DNA from: Dirofilaria immitis
Lineage: Eukaryota; Nematoda; Chromadorea; Rhabditida; Onchocercidae
DNA: 64,000 nt
Direction of reading: 5' to 3'
Assembly: GCA_024305405.1 (NCBI GenBank)
Contig: JAKNDB010000092.1
Location: 2,511,501 to 2,575,500, forward strand
Below are positions 1 to 12,111 of this stretch, piece after piece (the stretch's first letter is position 1; every line of letters begins with the position of its first letter). The notes beneath the pieces were generated by a model. It was not told the origin of the DNA and ran no database searches. It saw only the letters and a program-made list of their open reading frames with translations. The position numbers were made by a program, and so were the translations under genes.

Positions 1-452
1 CATTGACGAGATGAAGAAAAATCATGGAACAACTTCTGAAGAGTAGCTTAAAATTCTCTTTAACGCAAAGAAGTAGTTGAACAGACGACAGAAAATTTTA
101 TTCATATCGTAGCGAAAGTTTAGGCTTCTTCAATATTACAAGAAAAAGCATTGAGTGAAATAATATATTCTTTCAATAACCAATTATAGGATATTCAATG
201 AAGAAATTAAAATCATCAAAATTGTTTTCGTTATCTACAGCAGAACCAATCAATCATGCGACGAATTTTCAACGATTAATATTTAAAAAAATTGAAGAAA
301 ACTCTTAACAATGCAACAAACGGGTAATTCTTCTTTTCATAGTCACAAAATAAAAAACATATCACTAGTTATTTTATCAAGGAGAAGAGTTTTAAAACTC
401 AGGAAAAAGTCAAATATATGGACCTGTTTCTAAATTTTATGAAATTATTTCT
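1..452. other. AT-rich intergenic sequence, no gene seen
   Basis: All frames are broken by stops and no domain or splice structure is recognisable. It flanks the foldback element to the right. Confidence 0.6.
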
Positions 453-781
453 CGCTTTTTTTTAAAACATCCTTTCAATGAGACTTCTGGACTTTACTTG
501 GCATATAGCCGTGTTGAATATTTCCCAAACTCGTAATGCATATGACAAATGGCAATTAATAACCATATTTTACGGTAAAATATTTTACAGTGGTTATTAA
601 TTGCATGAATCTAAAGTCAACTGAACTATTAACCTAGTATCCTATTGTCAATATCGATCGATCCGTTAAGAGACGTTTTTGAGATGAATGCTGAAGCATT
701 CAAACCAGTTTCAATTTCCATTGCTCCGGTTAGCACTTTACAACTGAATTCTAGGTAATCGCCGATGTTCATGATATACTG
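453..781 (+). repeat. Left inverted arm of foldback element
   Basis: Reverse complement of 1587-1912, with near-perfect identity between about 470 and 752. The inner end (752-781) is more diverged. Confidence 0.88.
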
Positions 782-1586
782 AGAAAAGAATTACAAAGCC
801 TAAATATTATACATCTATTTCGCATTAAAATGCGTAAAAATTTCTTAACAGTTTTCAGACTACATTGTGTTTTTCAGACTATACTGTTACTGTTTCGCCT
901 GTTAATTGAAAACATTTTGTCCATCTATCATCAAAATATTTCATATCTTATCCCTGTATGCTATTAAAGTTTCATAATCAATGACAACTTAAATCATATA
1001 TTAGGATGGAAATTTGCAACTTATTGAAGCTGGAAGGTTTGGGCAGGTATATGCGTTTTCAAAAGCTTACTCTGGCTTTATAATCACACTTATTTTCCTC
1101 AATGTTTCCAGCTTATATGAAATCAGTTTTGCAATTATGTTAAAGATTAATATTATTCTTAAAAGTTTATCATAGTTATTCTGAAAAACATTTTCGGTAG
1201 CTAGAAAATTTTGTAAATTACAAGAAACTTTAGTACAAATTTTCTAGTCCCAGCAAATCATTAAGCATAAGAATACTGAATACTTTCACATTCCTAGAAA
1301 TATTATTATATACGAGAGGTTTCGTTAACAGTTCCATAACTAGTAATTTTTTTGTATAACACTGACTAAGAAGTTATTCAAAGTGTCTTTTTCGTGTTAT
1401 GTAAAAAGTACGGCCATTCTTGAGATTTTAAATAATAAATTAATTTAATAAGCGATCATTTACTAATCAAGAAACCCTGATCAATTAGATCAAGATTTTT
1501 CAACGCTTATGTTGACAGATATAATGCTGGAAATCAGGACTTTTAGAGCTTGAAATTTCTAAGTATTTCCAGACTTATCTAGCCCA

Positions 1587-1912
1587 TCAGTATCATAAAC
1601 ATCGGTGATTATCCAGAATTCAGTTGTAAAGTGCTAACCGGAGCAATGGAAATTGAAACTGGTTTGAATGCTTCAGCATTCATCTCAAAAACGTCTCTTA
1701 ACGGATCGATCGATATTGACAATAGGATACTAGGTTAATAGTTCAGTTGACTTTAGATTCATGCAATTAATAACCACTGTAAAATATTTTACCGTAAAAT
1801 ATGGTTATTAATTGCCATTTGTCATATGCATTACGAGTTTGGGAAATATTCAACACGGCTATATGCCAAGCAAAGTCCAGAAGTCTCATTGAAAGGATGT
1901 TTTAAAAAAGCG
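1587..1912 (-). repeat. Right inverted arm of foldback element
   Basis: Reverse complement of the left arm at 453-781. Its outer end runs into a short A tract at 1900-1909, matching the T tract that begins the left arm. Confidence 0.88.
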
Positions 1913-3499
1913 GTATGGCTGAAAAAAGTAGCAGTGAAGCAGCTTAATTCAGAGAAGTAAAAATCAACTAAAACAAAGGTAAACGAAGAGAAACAAAATA
2001 TAATTGAAACATAATTCGGTTAAATTTGTATTGAATGATAGACAGTTTAATGATAGGTGGGAGCCATATGATTTTCTATAAGAGGAGAAAATACCAAAGG
2101 ATAAAACAATATGCTAATCTTCTTAGAATCAGATAAATGAGCTTGCCAATTAAAATGAAAAGCGTAACAGCTACGAAATGAGACTGGATCTTCTTCTGAT
2201 ACTCTATTGAAGCTAATATCATTTACAAAATCTTTTGCGCTCTTAAAATGGAGTGACATATATCAACGGAAATACCAAAACAAAGGAAGTAGCTGGAAGT
2301 TGTCGCAACGCGTAGTCTGAAAATTTGCGGTATATCTTCAAATACTCTTTGGTGTGCTTGCAATATATCTTCAAACTACCCTTTGGTGTGCAGCTGCTTC
2401 TCTCAAACCGTCATCGATATGTTTGGTTTCGTTTCATCTAAAACTGCTGTCGAGTGAAATTTCCCTTAATTTAAAAATATAATTAAAGTTTGCTGTGCAG
2501 TTAACATTGGAAAGATATCATTTTCAGATTCCCAGATTTTTATTTTAAAAAATGACACATTATATTTTAATGACATATCCAACATATCAAGATATAAAAT
2601 TTCTTTTTGAGAATTCCAGATCTTTTGGTATTTCAAAATCTTTCAAATAAGTTCCATGTGTAGAGTCAATTAGTGATAGCTTCAGGCAGCAGAGTCGCAT
2701 AATTAAAAGATTTGCAACATACATATGAAATCTAACCTATAACATCTGAAGAAGATTTTTTTATTCCACAGAAATACTGTTAAATATTAAATCATATAGA
2801 CACGAATCTGATTCTTTTCACTTTTCCATGGTATATTATTGAATCTTAAAGGCTGAACATTTCTTAAGAAACTGAAATAAAAACTTTTAAAATTCTAAAC
2901 AATTTGTAGCAAAATATTTAACAGAATTTTTATGGGCAAAAATCTCCATCCATATGTCACGAAATAAGTGGTTATTCCAATCTGAATTCTAGCAGCTCAA
3001 TTAAAAAGAATCGGTTACATTTTGCAATTAAATTAAATGAAGCACAAAAATATTTTCAATGTAGCTAGAAAAATTTTAGAAATATTTAATGCAATCGAAG
3101 TTGTCATGAAACCTGGGAAGCCAGATCTGATTTCAATGATTTTGAATTGGTTCTATTATATTTGGAAAAATTTCAGTAATTGAAATTATGTCTTAAATTG
3201 AATCTAAAAATATTCTCTAAAACTATGACTATATCCTCCAACTCTTCAATATGACTGAAGCCACGCTTAACCGGAATGAAAAATATAAGGGTATGAAGAT
3301 GCTTGGATGCAGACAAAGCATTTATTTGAATAGCATGAATTATTTACTTTGAGAGAATATGCTGGGAATGACTGAAAATTTATGTATATATATCAGAAAG
3401 AATGTAAACTTCGCATAAAACATACAGACATATACAAAGTCGATCAATGCGAAAAGTAAGCGAGCAAAGAAGCTATCAGAAGAACTGAAATATTTTATA
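1913..3499. other. AT-rich intergenic sequence, no gene seen
   Basis: It lies between the foldback element and the retroelement. Short open frames occur but none shows a recognisable domain or splice signals. Confidence 0.6.
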
Positions 3500-4202
3500 A
3501 TGTAAACAGACCGAGATAAAATAAAATATTTTCGTATTATATAAATATTTCAGACATAACAACTGATTTGTGGTATAAAATCCATTAATTTTAACATAAA
3601 GTTTTCAAAAAAACAAATTATTAATAAAACTTAATCTAATTTTCAAAATTAATTCAAAACAAATAAATCACGTTTTTCATATTTTGATTACATGAAATCC
3701 CGAAAAAATGTGTATATTTTGATTTATAATGATCAAATTCTTATCTCAGAATGTGTGAATTATCTAAAATCTTGTAAACATGTCCTATCTATTAATCTTC
3801 TAGTTGAGTAAGATGTTTAACTAGTGTTAACCAACTATTATATGATAATTAATTGCAAATATCTCCCTAAGTTATATTTAGTTTTTGATCCCTAACATCA
3901 AAAGTTGTTAATAAAAATTGCAAACATTTTCATTATAAAAAGAGCCTTATTCGTTGTATCGACCAACGCTACGTCATCAGCAGTTATCTCAATAATATTT
4001 CCTTTTTTATATTTCAAATATAATAACGATAATTTTTATTATATTGTGCGTAGTGTTAGACATCAATAAAACTTATCGTGACACCCACCCATCGTAAAGC
4101 TATAATAGTTCTCGTAAAGCGTTTCATTGCGCCATCGAGACATTTTATCTAAAATCCTTACCACCTCACAAAAAAGAAAGAAAACTTTCACGACAATATT
4201 AT
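3500..4202 (+). repeat. 5' LTR of the Bel/Pao element (right limit approximate)
   Basis: The first ~130 bases match the block at 10984-11113 at roughly 80% by eye. Inside are a TATAAAA box (3934-3940) and an AATAAA signal (4065-4070), as expected for an LTR promoter and polyadenylation region. The right limit is set by a candidate primer-binding site starting TGGCG at 4203. It is inferred, because the 3' copy cannot be aligned past about 3640. Confidence 0.65.
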
Positions 4203-4220
4203 TGGCGTCTGAGGTGAGAT
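4203..4220 (+). promoter_or_regulatory. Candidate primer-binding site
   Basis: It begins TGGCG directly after the putative 5' LTR. The TGG start is usual for a site pairing with a tRNA 3' CCA end. The tRNA was not identified. Confidence 0.35.
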
Positions 4221-4287
4221 ACGACTCGACTTCATTGAACAAATTAGCCCAACCAACAGTCAAACGAATCCAACAATTTTTTTGAGG

Positions 4288-4311
4288 AAGAGAGAGAGAG
4301 AGAGAGAGAGA
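4288..4311. repeat. (AG)n microsatellite
   Basis: About twelve AG units, just inside the retroelement leader. Confidence 0.95.
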
Positions 4312-4837
4312 ACTTGATTAAAGAACTTAATCTAACACATCCAGATCGAAATATATCTGAAGAAGAAATATGTAAACAGTTCGAAATCAAAAATGGATTG
4401 TCAATGACAAAATAAAACGCTTCGAAGTGTATGTCAATAGTTAGAAACAACTAACCAAAATTGGCTGGATATCATACAACAAACAACACTCTCAATAAAG
4501 AAGGAAGAAGAGGAAAATAAATACAAAAAGTGGTTAACTATGAATAAAAAGTATATTAAATTTAATAAATAGTGATAAAAAGGTATTATCACTCCGAGTT
4601 CATATTATAACGATTTCGAACTAGCAATCCAACAAAGGCTATCTTTATCTAACACATCAGCAACTAATTACCATTCCACTATAAATTTAATTTATCACAG
4701 TTATCACTATCAACGTTTAATATGTGGAAGAAATTTTGGAGCAGCTTCAATGCAGCTATACATCTTCAAAGAATCCTATTCAAAAACATTCTTTTTCAAA
4801 AATCTTACTTATTTAATCTATCCAAAAACTCATTTAT

Positions 4838-5130
4838 TTGATCTCATGCTTAAGAAGAAAAATCCTACAATCAGTTGAAGAATATGATAATGCTTCAAAA
4901 AATTATGAACTCATAAAATATGTTCTCACTGAAAATTTTGGCAAATCCCTTATTATAAAGAAATTTCTACATAACGAAATCCATTCTATTAAAGGAAATG
5001 ATAAGGAATGGAAATCAATCACAGAGGTGATGGAAAGGCTTTTCTGGCAACGGGAAGCAACGGGGAAAATTTAGAAGACTCAAATATCGAAATAGTTATA
5101 AAAAGTAGATTACCAGCTTGAATTTTAGTA
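4838..5130 (+). pseudogene. Gag remnant, DUF1759 family
   Basis: A 78-codon open frame with the DUF1759 pattern of Bel/Pao gag proteins: a short conserved core around SIKGNDKEW, then a Glu-Arg-Leu stretch. The family pattern continues past the first stop in another frame up to about 5130. No intact gag frame remains. The protein would have formed the capsid-like particle of the element. Confidence 0.75.
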
Positions 5131-5639
5131 AGGCGTATCAATTAAAATTAGAAAAGGAAATTAAGACCGTTAGTAATCTCCGACAATTACTGATGAAACT
5201 ATTCCAAAGTAGTGGAGACGACGGTATAAGCCAAATATTTACTAAAGGACAGAATTCAAAATGAAATCCGTACAGTAGTATGAAAGGGAAGACAAAATTA
5301 TCTTATCTATCACAAATCAATGCAAGTCATCTAATATAAAGCCCTCGACTCAAACGTTAGTTTTAAGAAATTTAGCAGAAAAAAACTTACAAATTTTGTA
5401 ATCAAGATCACTGGCACAACGAATGTCCAATCATTATCCTATTTATAGACAACAAAATGATTATTTGTTTCTATTTTGCGAAATATGGTCCACCTAATTC
5501 AGAAATAAACAAGAAAGAAACGAATATGCCATCATCATCAATTCAACAAATCAACAAGTCGATCATCGAGATAAAAGGTTTTACTTTCATGCAAAGAAAT
5601 GAAATTGATTAATGAGAATGTGCCAAAGAAGTAGCCTTA

Positions 5640-5870
5640 ATATTATTTGACATAGGATTACAATCATCTTTTGTCTCCAAAAAATTAGCAGATCGCTTAA
5701 AATTGACGAGAACCATGAATGAAGACTTATAACTCTTCCCATTTGATAATCAAGTTCCAAAATATCAAACCAACAAGATAGAAATTGGCATAAGAACAGT
5801 AAGACATGAAATCATAATCATCAATATCTATGTGTTCGATTATCTAACCAAATCATTAAGACAAAGTTAT
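5640..5870 (+). pseudogene. Retroelement aspartic protease remnant
   Basis: The frame contains a hydrophobic stretch ending in Asp-Ile-Gly where the family has Asp-Thr/Ser-Gly, followed by the SSFVSKKLADRL-type helix of Bel/Pao proteases. The changed middle residue of the catalytic triplet and a downstream stop indicate loss of function. In an active element this protease would cleave the Gag-Pol polyprotein. Confidence 0.75.
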
Positions 5871-6467
5871 AACGATCTAATTAACACTATAAGTCAATAA
5901 CAAGTGAAACGAAAGGATATCGGAGAAAGTCTGATATATTTGTTGAAGATGACCATTTTTTGATTTCATGCAACAATATAAATTCCATAGCATTATATTT
6001 GATTTCTTTGTAATTCCTACAAAGGTTAGTCCTGTAATAACAATGGATACATAAATAAAATTCAAGATTAACGAAAACCTACATATTATAACTTCGGTCG
6101 AAACCAATTCGATGAGTGTAACCTATGTTATAACAACTCCAGATATAGATGAATTCTGGAGACTAGAATTTTAATAGGTATTCACGGAAAACCTGATGCT
6201 CAAATACGATGATAATGAATAGACGTTAGAACAATTTAAATAGAACATTACTGAGGAAAAACGAAAGATACCAAGTCCATTAGTTATGAAAAGAATCAAA
6301 AGTCAAATTAAACGACAATTATGGCTTTATTTCGGTCGATTAGAATCGTTAATCAGAAGACTTCACATGTCAAACAATTACTTAGTCGATATAGTGAAAT
6401 AATTCAAGAAAAACTGTAATCCACTATAATCGAAAAGTATCCTCTAATATAAATCAGGTTGACATTA

Positions 6468-6890
6468 TTCATTATTTACCTCATCACGAAGTATTAACAT
6501 CAAGCAAGTTAACGGCAAAATTAAAATCGTTATGAGATGCATCAGCGCATTTTAAGGGAATGAAAAGTTTAAATGATGTTTATCATAGATACCTATTAAT
6601 TCTATTTCCAGAACTCATGTTTTATATTGTGATCCAATAACACTTCTTGACTTAATCGAAGTACTGCTTCGTTTACGAACAATGAAGAATGTGATAATAG
6701 CTGTTATTGAAAAGGAACTACTTCCATCAGAGAGAAATTGTTTTGGTTGAAGAACATCTAGTAACAAATAAACGATGATAAGTACGTTTTGAAAGAGTTC
6801 CATTTGGAGTAATATCGTCCCGTTTTTTATTGTCAGCTATGTTTAATTATCACTTAAAAATTAACGTTGACAAAGTTATGTTATCAACTA
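6468..6890 (+). pseudogene. Bel/Pao reverse transcriptase remnant
   Basis: The stretch near 6468 starts with HYLPHHEVL, a hallmark N-terminal motif of Pao reverse transcriptases. It is followed by DASAHFKGMKSLN after an in-frame stop, and by RVPFGVISS near 6786-6830. These are the expected motifs in the expected order. Frames change between them and several stops are substitutions, so it is not translatable as one enzyme. Confidence 0.88.
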
Positions 6891-7327
6891 AAGGAAAAAA
6901 TCTTCTAAAAAATATATAGAAATGAAATCCATCTTTAATGAAGCTTCAGTGAATTAAGAGAATTTCTTTCAACAATAAAGAATTCAACGAAATCATTCCA
7001 CAAAATAATCAAGCGGAAGTAAGTCAAATTAAACACATTTTTGGATTAATTGGTATCATGATAGAGACACCATATAATTGATGATAGGACCTTTTGCAAT
7101 TATAAAGAGGTTTGCTTGACAATTTAACCTCTCAGTAAGGTCCATTAGGATTTCTTATCTCCACAATGATACAATTTAAAATATTTCTTTAAAATTTGTG
7201 AAAGAAGAATATCGTTTGGATCCAAACTATAAGTGAAAAAGACGAAAAATTATGGAATCACAAATGAATAGCTAAAAATTGTAGAGGAGTTATCGAGATT
7301 CATTACAATTTTCTTAAATGAAACGCA

Positions 7328-7530
7328 AATCCACGTCTTCACTGATGCATCAAATATAGCTTGATTTATGTCAAACGATACTTCTCGATTATATACAGCA
7401 GCAGTATATGTACAAAATCAAAACAAAGAAAATATTCATGATTTTTGCCAAATCTCGCATTGTACCGATTAAAAGTATGACAATACTGCGATTAGAATTA
7501 CTCGCAGTAGTTATCGAAGTATGACTGCTT
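7328..7530 (+). pseudogene. Bel/Pao RNase H remnant
   Basis: It carries the Phe-Thr-Asp-Ala-Ser start of the Pao-type RNase H core and, in a different frame, the FAKSRIVPIKS...RLELLAVV signature. It lies directly downstream of RT, as in the family. It is interrupted by stops. Confidence 0.8.
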
Positions 7531-8359
7531 AATTCATAATAAAACAACTAGAATTCGGAAATATAAGAACAACTTTATAGTTTGATTATCTATGTGCATT
7601 ACATTGGATGAAAAATTATTCTCGACTATTACCAACTTTTGCACAGAATTGAGCCGAAGAAATTAGGAAAGCAAAATTTCATTTCGTTATATTCCCAGCG
7701 AAAACAGTCCAGCTGATGTGGTAGATAAGGAAGTCTCACTAAGGGATTAAAAAATTGCGAACTATAATAGAAGGGACTAACATTATTAAAGGAAGAGGAA
7801 TTAAATTTGCAACAATGGATAGTCGAAATGAAAGAAGAGTATGAAAATGAAGAAGGGAATAAATTAATTGCAAAGGTAACCACCATTCAAATTCCCATTC
7901 AAAACATAGAACTAATTGACAGAAATCGTTTTATTAAATGGTTGAGATTACTAAGAACAACCACTAGGGTTCTCAAATTGATGTGGTTACAACAATTTCA
8001 ATTCAGAAAAATCGATTTACAAGCGACGGTTACAAATTAACAGAATGGATATTAATAAGACAAGCACAATTGGACGGTTTGACTGAAAAAGAAATAAGTA
8101 AGTGGAATCCCTATTAATGAAGAGGAAAAACTTTGGAAATCAAAAGTCAATTAGAAAACTGGATGAGGTATCAGAGATTCAATCTATCTTCCAAGGCTTA
8201 ATCGACTAATAGAGCTTCTTATACAACAGAAATAAAAAGAATTGTACTATGCTAGAACTATTCATATGTTATCGGAAATGAGAGGTAAGTTCTGGTAACC
8301 AAAGTGCAGAACAGAAATCAAGCGGAATGTAAAAGGTGAACCTCCAAACCATTCAAGCT

Positions 8360-9370
8360 ACCTGTCATGCCTAATCTTCCAAAAACTCGAGTCAACGTTC
8401 TAGATCGTTCGCAAGTTGGATTCGATAGATGGATACTCTTTCAATTAAAGGGGATACTGGAATAGCCAAAAATTGGGTTGCATTATTCACTTGTTTCACT
8501 ACAAGAACAGTGCATTTAGAATAATGGAAAACTAACTGCGGAAAATTTTATATATGTTCTGAAAAGATTCATACCTCAATATGAACATTCGGAATTAATG
8601 CTAAGTGACAGTTCAACTTAATTTCAATTAGTTCTCAAAACTATCATGGAGAAAAATATTGAATTGTACGACTATATGGGAGGAAAAGGAATAATGTGGA
8701 AATATAAAATACTAAGAATTCCTTGGAATGGGGAAATCTATGAAAGATTAATTGGATTGATAAAAGGGCAATAAAAAGAGCTATGGGAAGAAATTTGTTG
8801 CGGGGAAATTGAAGGTATTTTAATACCCGACCTTAATTTAGGTGAATTTTAATGAGTATATTGATTTCCTTTCTCCCAATGTTTCTTTAATCTTGCCAAC
8901 TTATGATTGCGATCAAGATGGATTTATTCCCTATCAATCAAGCACTAAAGCAATATTCATAAAATATTGGTCTAATACTCCTAAAAGTTCGGATAGGTTT
9001 TGGGAAATATGGAAAAACGACTATTTAATTAATCATAGAGAAAGAAAGGGAAGGAACATGTTTCCTCCAAAAGTGTGGAATTAAAAACGCAACATATAGG
9101 CGATAGAGTATTAGTTAATAACCGCAAGTTTCTTGTGGTGTATGGAAATTAGCTAAGATAAAAGAAATCAAAAAGGATAGAAGTGGAGAAGTAAGGAATA
9201 CATTGATAGAAATGCTAAATGGAAAAATATTCATAAACAGACCAATAAATGTATTGTATCCTCTAGAAATAAATGATGAAAAACTAATGAGGAATAAAGA
9301 ACAAGAAAAAGTAGAAATTCGATTAACAGAACCAAAGCAATCAGATGAACTCATTGTTTCATATTAAAGC
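8360..9370 (+). pseudogene. Bel/Pao integrase and DUF5641 remnant
   Basis: The integrase core is marked by KNWVALFTCFTTRTVHLE near 8470-8525, ending at a stop. Further core pieces follow to about 8700. The C-terminal DUF5641 domain is visible at 8840-9084 (FW...W followed by an Arg-rich strand). It continues after a frame change to RPINVLYPLEI at about 9240-9270, the usual end of Bel/Pao pol. The enzyme would have inserted the element's DNA; this copy is broken. Confidence 0.88.
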
Positions 9371-10013
9371 GACGAACTCAGATAGAAAATTCGACTAAGT
9401 ATTCGATAACGAATGGTTTATTTTTAGTACTCGATTTTCATCATACAAGAAAAGAAGTGTAGATGAATATCTGGCACTCCATTCATTGTATAAAAGAAAT
9501 GGAATTGTGAGGAATTATCAAAAACCAATTTCACTTCTGAAATCACCTTATATACAAGGACGCACATAGAATTCCCGCAATAAAATGCAGCAGCATTACA
9601 AAAACGATATGCATTAAATCCTTTTTAGATTATTGCTATCTATAGTATCGGATCAACAACTATATCACCTACCTTTTAACATGTTTGTAAAGATTTAAAG
9701 AATCAAAGGAAACTAACCGATCATAATTTAAAGCAGATTTCTTTTAATAAATGGATGGTGAATAATGAAGTACATTACTCATTTAGCTGACCTGGAGAAA
9801 GATGCCAATCAACTTTAAATTTTGTATTTATAGAAGGAAAAATTTACCTATATGATGGAAAAAGGTTAGTATCGACTTGATGATGCTGAGCACTGTGAAA
9901 CTTAACTACAAGTACTGTTACCTGGAATGAACAGGAGGCTAAAATCATTGTTTATACAGAAAAATTGGAAAATTCAATGCTCATATACATAAAGATCATG
10001 TTAAATAGATGAA

Positions 10014-10893
10014 TTGAAAATTTCATTTGTTCACAGTCATGAAAATGAGACAATGGCAACAGTTAATTGTAATTTTATCATTCCCTATTCAACGAATGGC
10101 GATATTTTAATAGATCTGGAAAATTCAATTAAAACACGAGAATCGAACAAATGTTCCTTGCGAGGTAAATATAACTTTAAAAGGAAACCAGCTATTCATG
10201 AAGAATCAAGTTCAAACAAAATATCTGGTCCAGAAAATGTTAAACTTCAATAGCTTTTTGAAGTTCACAACTGAAAGTTAATCAATGATTGAACGTAGTA
10301 AATCAAAGCTATCAACATCGGAATAGCCTTTTACTATTGATAAAATAGTTATGAATTAGTAATGAGACTCTGATAGTGAAAATGTCATTAAAAAGAAATA
10401 ATGTAATAGCAAAGGAAGTGAATAATAAATTACTGATTGCTCCTTATAAAATTGAAAATAATGAAATGCTTTCCATCGAATTCAAAAGTGAATTAAGAAA
10501 CAAATTTGGAACGGAAAGAATTAATGCAGAATTGAAAATATTAGCCCGAAATCAAGAAACAGTCAATCAAAGGATTATAGAGCCGAAGACTAAATTCTTT
10601 TGGAAAGAAATGAGCAGCAAGGAGAGGAATTGATCGAAGAAATAGAAAAGGAATTTGGTAAAGCTGCGGAAACAATAGGAGAAGAATTATCAGAATTGAC
10701 AATATATTGGAGAATGATTACTTTTGGTGTAAATGTTTTCGTATTGTCACTGATAATAATTGTTATTAAGTTGAAATTTGATTCAATTCGTCCAGAATGT
10801 CTTAAATCTTCTAAGAAAAGACAAATTCCGACTATTCCTATAGAAGTTCTACAAACTACTCCATCAAATGAAAGTGAAATGGAAAAAACGTGA
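10014..10893 (+). pseudogene. Env-like C-terminal remnant with membrane span
   Basis: Three open stretches (10014-10253, 10376-10633, 10600-10893) lie between the end of pol and the 3' LTR, where env sits in env-bearing Bel/Pao elements. The last has a Glu-rich helical segment, then about 25 hydrophobic residues (around 10715-10770) and a basic tail, as expected of a class-I-like anchored protein. Frames are broken between the parts. The assignment rests on position and topology, not on a recognised fusion-protein motif. Confidence 0.55.
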
Positions 10894-10983
10894 TTTAGCG
10901 AGATTCATTTCACTACAATCTTAAATGCATTCCCCGGAAATATTTATCCTTCTTCAGTTGAGAATGTCGAAATAACGAATAAA

Positions 10984-11120
10984 CAAACATATTGAGATAA
11001 CTAAGATATTTTTGTATTGTATAAATATTTTGGATGCAACAATTGATTTGTAGTATAAAATCCATTAATTATAACATAAAGTTTTCAAAACAAATAAATT
11101 ACTAATAAAAAAATATCACG
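10984..11120 (+). repeat. 3' LTR fragment
   Basis: It matches 3500-3632 with scattered substitutions and small indels. After about 11113 the similarity is lost, so the 3' LTR appears truncated or replaced. Confidence 0.75.
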
Positions 11121-11395
11121 TGTTAATGAGAACTAAGCATTTTCCAAGAAATATCACATTTTAATGAAATCATCACGAGATATCGAAATTCTTTAAATTT
11201 TTTCGACAACTAATTAACCGATATAAAATTAAATTTTATTGCCGAAAGGATCTTCTGCTTTTTCCGACTTTTGACTTGATCTGCTAGTTTTTAATCATAT
11301 TTTATTATAGCTTCTGATAGGGCATATCTTTTGCTTCTCATTTGAAAATAAATTTTACATGCTTTTAATCGAAATTTAAACGATAGAATCTACAG

Positions 11396-11434
11396 TTTCA
11401 TACATTCTCTGTTTATAATAGAGAATGTATGAAA
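11396..11434. repeat. Perfect 15-bp inverted repeat (hairpin)
   Basis: Arms 11396-11410 and 11420-11434 are exact reverse complements separated by 9 bases. A run of A follows on the + strand. It lies about 300 bp beyond the 3' LTR fragment. Confidence 0.85.
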
Positions 11435-11811
11435 AAAAACAAATTAAATGCTCAAAAAAGAAAAAAACTTTATTTAAACTGAGATGATATCGTTCTAAAC
11501 TTGATCGAAGAAAGCAAAAATAGAATAGTTAAAAATAGAAAAAGATTCTTCCATATTTCTGATATATATTGAAAAAATCTATGTCTGAATTGATTAGGGC
11601 CCATTCTGTCCACTCTCTCAAATTTCATTTTTCCTATTCCTTTGTTTTTATTACAGTTTCTATGCACTTTCTTTGAACATTATATTTCGGACGGTTTTGT
11701 AGCGAAACCTTTCCAATGGTCGGCGCTTTAAATAGAGCATTCATTGACAACTAAACAGAACCGATATAAAAATAAGTTGGGTGGGCTTGGAGCTGATGCA
11801 GAATGGGTTTG

Positions 11812-12111
11812 TCATTGGCCTTTCCTTCGAACTTTTTCAGTGAATGAATGCTCGCTATACGTTTTATCGCTAATAGTTATTGTACGAAGAAAAGGCTCTT
11901 TCAACTTCATTTGCTGACCACCAGTTGCTGTCCTCTCTGTGATCATTTCAAACAACAGCTGGACAATTATATCTTTCACCGAAGGGCATCTACTCATCTT
12001 TTTCAAGTGGAAATTATCAACATAAGCAATAGCACACATTTTAAGGTCTGCGCGCAATCCTTCGAATTCATCTTTCCTGCCTCTCACTCTCACATTATCT
12101 CTATTCTTCAC
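11812..12111 (-). CDS. Possible small protein, unrecognised
   Basis: A 99-codon uninterrupted frame beginning with ATG, of mixed and fairly charged composition, unlike the low-complexity shadows nearby. No domain, signal peptide or membrane span is evident. A 95-codon frame is open on the other strand over the same bases, which weakens the case. No flanking splice sites could be matched to homologous sequence. It could be an exon of a nematode-specific gene or chance. Confidence 0.2.
   Translation of the reverse strand: MKNRDNVRVRGRKDEFEGLRADLKMCAIAYVDNFHLKKMSRCPSVKDIIVQLLFEMITERTATGGQQMKLKEPFLRTITISDKTYSEHSFTEKVRRKGQ

Larger units (their letters stand above)
453..1912. mobile_element. Foldback element with long inverted arms
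   Basis: The left arm (about 453-781) is the reverse complement of the right arm (about 1587-1912). Over the inner ~280 bp the two arms differ at only one or two positions; the outermost bases differ by a short indel in a T/A run. The ~800-bp centre has no open reading frame that I can assign. Each arm contains smaller palindromes, including a stem made from CAATTAATAACCA and its complement and a self-complementary GAATGCTTCAGCATTC. This layout is typical of non-autonomous foldback or long-TIR DNA transposons. No transposase and no clear target-site duplication were seen, so the family is not assigned. The near-identity of the arms suggests a young copy or gene conversion. Confidence 0.88.
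3500..11120 (+). mobile_element. Decayed Bel/Pao LTR retroelement with env-like tail
   Basis: A ~125-bp block at 3500-3632 recurs at about 10984-11113, as expected of terminal repeats. Between them, fragments appear in Bel/Pao order: DUF1759-type gag (about 4838-5130), a zinc-knuckle-like stretch (near 5393-5433), aspartic protease (about 5640-5860), Pao reverse transcriptase (about 6468-6890), RNase H (about 7328-7520), integrase with its C-terminal DUF5641 domain (about 8360-9290), and an env-like C-terminal segment with one membrane span (about 10376-10893). Stops and frameshifts interrupt every domain, including substitution-type stops, so the copy looks inactive. Nematode Bel/Pao elements with an env gene (the Tas and Cer7 group) are the closest type I know. 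The upstream part of env cannot be traced. Confidence 0.9.
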
